Below are positions 14,210-18,886 of a stretch of DNA of 18,886 nucleotides, in pieces. Positions within the stretch are counted from its first letter, which is position 1. Each line of letters opens with the position of its first letter. Below the pieces are notes generated by a model that worked only from the letters and a program-made list of their open reading frames with translations, was not told the DNA's origin and did not search any database. This DNA comes from Bacillota bacterium (GTDB lineage Bacteria > Bacillota > Clostridia > Peptostreptococcales > Anaerovoracaceae), in NCBI GenBank assembly GCA_016280485.1, contig JAEEGU010000064.1, positions 1-18,886 on the forward strand, in the 5' to 3' direction. Position numbers and translations under genes: made by a program.

Positions 14210-15721
14210 ATGCACTATTCGGAAGCAATTGTATTTATTCTATATTTCGTAGTTTTGTTCTTCGTCGCTACGGCGTTCTTCTTTAACGGCGGAAACAAGA
14301 ATCAAAAGGACTATTTCCTCGGCGGGCGTTCTATGGGTCCCTGGGTTACCGCAATGTCGGCCCAGGCATCGGATATGTCGGCCTGGCTTTTGATGGGACT
14401 ACCGGGATCGATACTCGCTTTCGGCTTTGGCCAGATTTGGATCGGAATCGGCCTGGCACTCGGAACCGCCGCAAACTGGATTCTGTGCGCAAAGAGACTG
14501 CGCAAGTTCTCCAAGGTGGCGGGAGATGCCATCACGCTTCCTCAGTATCTCACAAACCGTTTCAAAAGTGAAAAGAACACGCTGCAGATTATCTGCGCTA
14601 TCATATTTTTAATTGCATTCACAGTATACGTTGCATCCGCATTCGTTGCCGGAACATCGGTATTCACCATGCTGTTCCCGGGCATTTCGGCGAGAAAAGC
14701 AATGATACTTTTTGCACTCATCATAGTAGGCTACACCTTCCTTGGCGGCTTCAAGGCCGTTTGCTGGACTGACTTTTTCCAGGGCCTGCTCATGCTGGTT
14801 GCACTTTTGGCCATTCCAATCATAGTGATGGCGACGCAAAACCTCGACACAGCGGCTCTTGCCAATGTGTACGAGTACGTAGACGCTTCCGGACAGGTCG
14901 TAATCTGCGACTTCGGTTCCGGCCTCCTCACTGCATCGTGGAAGGACATCGTTTCCGGCCTCACATGGGGCCTCGGCTACTTTGGCATGCCGCACATCGT
15001 TGTGCGCTTCATGTCAATCGAAAAGCCTTCCATGATCAAGAAGTCTGCTGCAGTCGCTATCGTTTGGGTTGTGCTTTCCCTTGGCGCAGCCTGCCTCGTT
15101 GCATATTTCGCGAGGATGATCATGGCGGAAGAGCTCCTTTCAATCGGCGCACAAAAAACCGTGTTTATTGCCATGGCGCGCCGCTTCTTCCCGCCGGCCA
15201 TCTCCGGATTCCTGCTCGCAGCAATCATGGCGGCATCCGTGTCCACCGCGGATTCTCAGCTCCTGGTTGCCTCCAGCTCGTTCACTTCCGACCTCTACAA
15301 GCCGCTCATAAAAAAGAATGCGGCTGAAAGGGAAGTTCTCTGGGTGGGCAGGATTGCCGTAGTAATCATCGCCATCGTGGCGTTTGCCATAGCCTCCTCA
15401 AAGGGGTCCGGTGCGCAGGCAATCATGAACCTGGTTGAAAATGCGTGGGGTATCTTCGGAGCAGCCTTCGGACCTGTAATGATTCTGTCGTTCTTCTGGC
15501 GTCGCTTCAGCTATGCGGGCGCGGTAGCCGGCGTAGTTGTCGGTGCAGCAGTCGACATCCTCTGGCTCATGTTTCTTTCGGGAACAGGCATATACGAGCT
15601 CCTGCCGGGCTTTGTTGCAGGCGGCATAGCAGCTGTCATCGCAACCCTCGCCTCAAAGGCACCGGGTGCCGAGGTCCTCGCAATCTTCGATCAGGCAAGC
15701 CGCGCCGACTTCGACGAGTAG
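14210..15721 (+). CDS. putP: Sodium:solute symporter, PutP (sodium/proline) type
   Basis: This 503-residue protein has about 13 membrane helices. The segments DYFLGGRSMGPWVTAMSA and MSAWLLMGLPGSI near the N-terminus, the ITLPQYLTNRF motif and STADSQLLVASSSF match sodium/proline symporters of the PutP group. Proline is the most likely substrate; related amino or carboxylic acids are possible. The start codon is odd: the nearest GGAGG (14181-14185) is 24 bases before ATG 14210, and there is no in-frame start between. It is divergent from a TetR gene and followed by a GC-rich terminator. Confidence 0.88.
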   Translation: MHYSEAIVFILYFVVLFFVATAFFFNGGNKNQKDYFLGGRSMGPWVTAMSAQASDMSAWLLMGLPGSILAFGFGQIWIGIGLALGTAANWILCAKRLRKFSKVAGDAITLPQYLTNRFKSEKNTLQIICAIIFLIAFTVYVASAFVAGTSVFTMLFPGISARKAMILFALIIVGYTFLGGFKAVCWTDFFQGLLMLVALLAIPIIVMATQNLDTAALANVYEYVDASGQVVICDFGSGLLTASWKDIVSGLTWGLGYFGMPHIVVRFMSIEKPSMIKKSAAVAIVWVVLSLGAACLVAYFARMIMAEELLSIGAQKTVFIAMARRFFPPAISGFLLAAIMAASVSTADSQLLVASSSFTSDLYKPLIKKNAAEREVLWVGRIAVVIIAIVAFAIASSKGSGAQAIMNLVENAWGIFGAAFGPVMILSFFWRRFSYAGAVAGVVVGAAVDILWLMFLSGTGIYELLPGFVAGGIAAVIATLASKAPGAEVLAIFDQASRADFDE

Positions 15722-15749
15722 GCACAAGAAGCCACACAAGTTTGACTCT

Positions 15750-15775
15750 GCCCCCACTTGTAATTTGGTGGGGGC
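15750..15775 (+). terminator. Terminator after the putP-like gene
   Basis: GCCCCCAC (15750-15757) pairs perfectly with GTGGGGGC (15768-15775) around a 10-base loop. The T tract afterwards is weak (TGCTTTATA), so termination may be incomplete. Confidence 0.7.
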
Positions 15776-15786
15776 TGCTTTATACT
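15758..15786 (+). promoter_or_regulatory. Promoter of the two-component operon, embedded in the putP terminator
   Basis: TTGTAA (15758-15763) lies in the terminator loop and TATACT (15781-15786) just beyond the stem, 17 bases apart. The start would fall in the palindrome at 15784-15797. Confidence 0.5.
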
Positions 15787-15797
15787 TAAATTTAAGT
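15784..15797. promoter_or_regulatory. Perfect 14-bp palindrome before the response regulator
   Basis: ACTTAAATTTAAGT is self-complementary and overlaps the -10 edge and expected start of the operon. It could be an autoregulatory site for the adjacent OmpR-type regulator, although that family more often uses direct repeats. Confidence 0.35.
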
Positions 15798-15831
15798 TAT
15801 TTACAGATTGACGGCTACGGCGGAGGTTTAG

Positions 15832-16512
15832 ATGAGAGTCCTGATAGCAGAAGACGAAAAAGAAATCGCTCAGGGGCTAAAATTCCTTTTGGAAAAGCAG
15901 AAATTTGCGGTGGATATTGTGCACGACGGAGTCGATGCCATAGACTTTTTTGAAAGCACACACTATGATGTGGTGGTGCTCGATATTATGATGCCGCGAA
16001 AGGACGGGCTTGCGGTGCTTCGCGAAATCAGAAAGGGCCCTGCTAATCCGGATGTTCCTATTCTGATGCTGACGGCAAAGGCCGAGCTCGAGGACAGGGT
16101 TGCAGGTCTTGAGGCCGGTGCCGACGACTATTTGCCAAAGCCCTTTGCAACGGCGGAATTCTTAGCGAGAGTAAAGGCGCTTTCGCGTAGAAACAGCGGC
16201 TTTACCGGAAACAACATAGAGTTTGGCGGAACGACGCTAAATTGCGATAAATACGAGCTTTCCTGCAGTGGGAAGAGCCTGCTCTTAAACAACAAGGAAT
16301 ACCAGATGGCGGAGCTTTTTTTCCGCAATCCCCACATAGTCTTTTCAACAGACAAGTTGATGGAAAGAATCTGGGGTCTCGATTCTGAGGCGGAGATTGC
16401 CGTAGTCTGGACCTATATAGGCTTTGTGCGTAAAAAGCTCAAAGAGATTGACTCCGGGGTCGAGATTAAAACTGTGCGCGGAGCGGGGTACCTTTTGGAG
16501 GAAATTAAATGA
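15832..16512 (+). CDS. OmpR/PhoB family response regulator
   Basis: This 226-residue protein has a receiver domain (about 1-118) with the acidic pocket Glu7/Asp8, phosphoacceptor Asp51, Thr81 and Lys103, followed by an OmpR-type winged helix (about 128-225) ending in KTVRGAGYLL. GGAGG precedes the ATG. The end overlaps the kinase gene by four bases (ATGA), so the two are translationally coupled and form a cognate pair. Target genes cannot be read from the sequence. Confidence 0.94.
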   Translation: MRVLIAEDEKEIAQGLKFLLEKQKFAVDIVHDGVDAIDFFESTHYDVVVLDIMMPRKDGLAVLREIRKGPANPDVPILMLTAKAELEDRVAGLEAGADDYLPKPFATAEFLARVKALSRRNSGFTGNNIEFGGTTLNCDKYELSCSGKSLLLNNKEYQMAELFFRNPHIVFSTDKLMERIWGLDSEAEIAVVWTYIGFVRKKLKEIDSGVEIKTVRGAGYLLEEIK

Positions 16513-17750
16513 TTAAAAAGATGAGAAGGCGCTTCATCCTCGTGGCTATCCTCGCATTCGCCTTGGTTTCAGCGGTGCTGATAGCGGGAATCAATGCGGT
16601 GAACTACGTGCAGACCACAGAGCGCCAGGATGAAATGACCGCAATGCTGATAGTAAGGGGCGGGCTCTCGCAAGAGATGCAGCCGCCGAAGATGCCGGGC
16701 GAACCGCCAAAGGCACCGGGCTTTGATGATAACCGCGACATACGTGAGTTTGGCCGCGAGGCGCAGTTTACGACGAGATATTTCCTCGTCACATTAAACG
16801 AGAGCGGTGAAGCGGAAAGAATCGATGCCGATTTTATTTCGGATATCGACGAAGAAACCGCGGCGGAGTATGCAAAGCAGGTTATCTCTTCAGGAAAAGA
16901 AAAGGGCTACTACAAGCATTTCAGATACAGGGTAAAGGACAAAACAGCGCTTTTCCTCGATTCCGAGGTTCAGCTGCAGTTCATAGAAAGGCTCCTGATA
17001 CTTTCTGTGGGAATAGGAATTTTGGGCATTGCGGCAGTATTTGTGCTGATAGTAATATTCTCGCGCAAGGTCATGCGGCCTTTCGAGAAGAATATGGAGC
17101 AGCAAAAGCAGTTCATCACTGATGCGGGGCACGAGCTCAAAACGCCTATTACTTCCATCACGACCAGCGCCGACATCGCGGCGATGGAGCATCCGGATGA
17201 CGAGTGGATAGCCAATATCCAAAGGCAGACCGTGCGGCTTTCGAAGCTCACCGCAAACCTCGTGGCGCTCTCAAGACTCGACGAGGCAGAGCCCTTCGCC
17301 GAAAAGGCGGAGTTCTCGCTAAGCGATGCGGCGTGGGAAATCGCAGAGTCCTTCACGGCAGTGGCACAGGCAAAGCAAAAGGCTTACACGCAGGAGATTG
17401 CGGACGGAGTTAACTGCTACGGGAATCGCGAAGCGGTGCAGCAGGTAATCTCGATTCTGCTCGACAATGCGATGAAATATTCGGCCGAAAAAGGCGATGT
17501 AAAGTTAAAGGTTTACGGAAAGCCAAAAAAGAGTATAATAGAGGTTGAAAACAGCTGTAGTTTTGAGCGGGCTATAGACCCGGAGCGGCTGTTTGACCGT
17601 TTCTACAGGGTTGAGGATTCCCACGCGACGAGCACAGGAGGCACAGGAATAGGGCTCTCGATGGCGCGCGCAATTGTGGAGGCCCATAACGGTAAAATTG
17701 AGGCTTCTTTGCCCGGGGAAGGCAGAATTTGCTTCAAGGTAACTCTGTAG
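16509..17750 (+). CDS. Membrane sensor histidine kinase
   Basis: The 413-residue kinase has two membrane helices (about 9-30 and 161-184) around an extracytoplasmic domain of about 130 residues. The linker after the second helix is too short for a full HAMP domain. The dimerisation/phosphotransfer motif is DAGHELKTP with His208. The ATP-binding domain has the N box around Asn320 (LLDNAMKYS), an FDRFYR segment and the G box GGTGIGLSMA. A Pro/Met-rich stretch at about 56-70 lies in the sensor region. Its signal is unknown. It is coupled to the upstream response regulator. Confidence 0.93.
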   Translation: MIKKMRRRFILVAILAFALVSAVLIAGINAVNYVQTTERQDEMTAMLIVRGGLSQEMQPPKMPGEPPKAPGFDDNRDIREFGREAQFTTRYFLVTLNESGEAERIDADFISDIDEETAAEYAKQVISSGKEKGYYKHFRYRVKDKTALFLDSEVQLQFIERLLILSVGIGILGIAAVFVLIVIFSRKVMRPFEKNMEQQKQFITDAGHELKTPITSITTSADIAAMEHPDDEWIANIQRQTVRLSKLTANLVALSRLDEAEPFAEKAEFSLSDAAWEIAESFTAVAQAKQKAYTQEIADGVNCYGNREAVQQVISILLDNAMKYSAEKGDVKLKVYGKPKKSIIEVENSCSFERAIDPERLFDRFYRVEDSHATSTGGTGIGLSMARAIVEAHNGKIEASLPGEGRICFKVTL

Positions 17751-17803
17751 AAAGTCCATAATAGTCGAAAAAACGACAAAGAATTCGCAAATTACAGGAA
17801 AGA

Positions 17804-18886
17804 ATGAAAAAGGTAATTAACAGAACAGGTATATATCTGATCATTTTCACGGTGTTCCTTTTGCTGGTAAATGCCACACTGGGTTTTGTGCTGATGGTGG
17901 CATCCAACGATGCGCTTCGGGAAATGGTCGAGGCGAGGATGCTGGACGTGTCAAATACGGCGGCATCAATGATAGACGGGGATATTTTGGCGGAAATCCA
18001 GGCGGATGATTTTTACACCAAGGACTACCAGAGCATTATGCAGGTTCTGACAAAATTCAGAGATAACATCAGCATGCAGTACATATACTGTCTGCGTGAT
18101 ATGGGTGACGGCACATTCGTCTTTACTATAGACCCTACGGTTCCGGACCCGGCGCCTTTCGGAAAGCTTGCCACATATACGGATGCACTCTACAAAGCAA
18201 GCCTTGGTACCGCGGCGGTGGACAAGGAGCCTTACGAGGACGACTGGGGCGAGTTTTACAGTGCATATACGCCTGTTTTTACTTCGGGTGGTGAAGTTGC
18301 CGGCATAGTCGGAGTTGATTTCAGCATAGAATGGTATGAACACCAGATGAAATCGCAGGTTAAATTGATTGCAATGATGACCCTGCTGTCGCTTTCATGC
18401 GGTGCGTTTATTGTATTTATCGTTGTTGCAAGGTACAGGAAGAGATTTGATGCGCTTTACAGCGATCTGAACGAGCTTTCCGACGGAATAGAGACGCTGG
18501 CAGGTGAGCTTTCGACGGACGGAAAGGTGATGGGCGAGGATTTGCTCGAAAAGACCCGGACCGGCGAAAGTGCAGTCCGCAACGATGACGATTTCAAACG
18601 CATAAGTGACAAGATTCGTTCTCTTCAGGACTACATGAGAGTTCAGATCAACTATGTTCGTGGCAAAACCTATCGCGACGGGCTTACAAATCTCGAAAAC
18701 AGAACGGCTTATTTCGAGTATGTGGAGTTTCTGGAGGAACAGATAAGGGAAGGCTCTGCGGAGTTTACCGTGGGCATGTTTGATATCAACGGCTTAAAGG
18801 GTATAAACGACGCGCAAGGGCACGATATGGGTGACCGCGTTATAAAGAAGGCTGCCGAGATTTTGAGGGCGGCGTTCGGGGGAGAG
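17804..18886 (+). CDS. Cache-GGDEF diguanylate cyclase, cut by the window end
   Basis: This frame starts at ATG 17804 (AGGAAAG upstream), 53 bases after the kinase gene, and runs off the right edge after 361 codons. A membrane helix (about 10-33), a Cache-like extracytoplasmic sensor (about 40-185, with GGEVAGIVGVDFSIEWYE), a second helix (about 187-210) and a linker lead into a GGDEF domain. That domain begins at YRDGLTNLENRTAY (290-303) and contains FDINGLKGIND (326-336) with the GH..GD motif. The GG(D/E)EF active site itself is beyond the window, so catalytic competence cannot be judged. It probably makes cyclic di-GMP in response to an external ligand and may be transcribed with the two-component pair. 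Confidence 0.9.
   Translation, partial: MKKVINRTGIYLIIFTVFLLLVNATLGFVLMVASNDALREMVEARMLDVSNTAASMIDGDILAEIQADDFYTKDYQSIMQVLTKFRDNISMQYIYCLRDMGDGTFVFTIDPTVPDPAPFGKLATYTDALYKASLGTAAVDKEPYEDDWGEFYSAYTPVFTSGGEVAGIVGVDFSIEWYEHQMKSQVKLIAMMTLLSLSCGAFIVFIVVARYRKRFDALYSDLNELSDGIETLAGELSTDGKVMGEDLLEKTRTGESAVRNDDDFKRISDKIRSLQDYMRVQINYVRGKTYRDGLTNLENRTAYFEYVEFLEEQIREGSAEFTVGMFDINGLKGINDAQGHDMGDRVIKKAAEILRAAFGGE

Overview
The window looks like chromosomal DNA of an anaerobic, low-to-medium GC Gram-positive bacterium, most likely a clostridial (Eubacteriales) gut-type organism. This rests on strong GGAGG ribosome binding sites, sigma-A type promoters, abundant hairpin-plus-U terminators, a radical SAM maturase, methionine gamma-lyase and a Feo ferrous-iron operon. 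I cannot name the genus. I see no rRNA, tRNA, CRISPR array, insertion sequence or phage gene. About twenty genes fill almost all of the sequence.

1-4560 (+): the tail of a Nudix-like protein, then three tightly packed genes: a radical SAM/SPASM enzyme with a PqqD-like N-terminal domain, a membrane-anchored protein ending in a Gly/Ser/Arg linker and a Cys-Ala repeat tail, and a fusion of an HD (MESH1-like) domain with an APH-type kinase fold. The pair overlaps by one base and looks like an enzyme plus a large, membrane-tethered modification substrate. This is the most unusual system in the window.

4591-6515: RidA (-) and methionine gamma-lyase (+) are transcribed divergently. The lyase makes enamine/imine intermediates, and RidA-family proteins hydrolyse such compounds.

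6538-10215: a short DtxR-family regulator with iron-type ligands (-) faces a feoA-feoA-feoB-(Cys-rich membrane peptide) operon (+). A consensus promoter carries three copies of one palindrome, at and just after the promoter, which are the probable iron-responsive operators.

10258-13957 (-): a TetR regulator, then yhdT-panF (pantothenate-type sodium symporter) and an HSL-family esterase. A strong promoter precedes a leader of about 175 nt with a long nested stem and an intrinsic terminator just before yhdT, which looks like an attenuator or unclassified riboswitch.

14210-18886 (+): a PutP-like sodium/solute symporter, an OmpR-type two-component pair, and the first 361 codons of a Cache-GGDEF diguanylate cyclase cut by the window edge. 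The response-regulator promoter appears to be built into the putP terminator hairpin.
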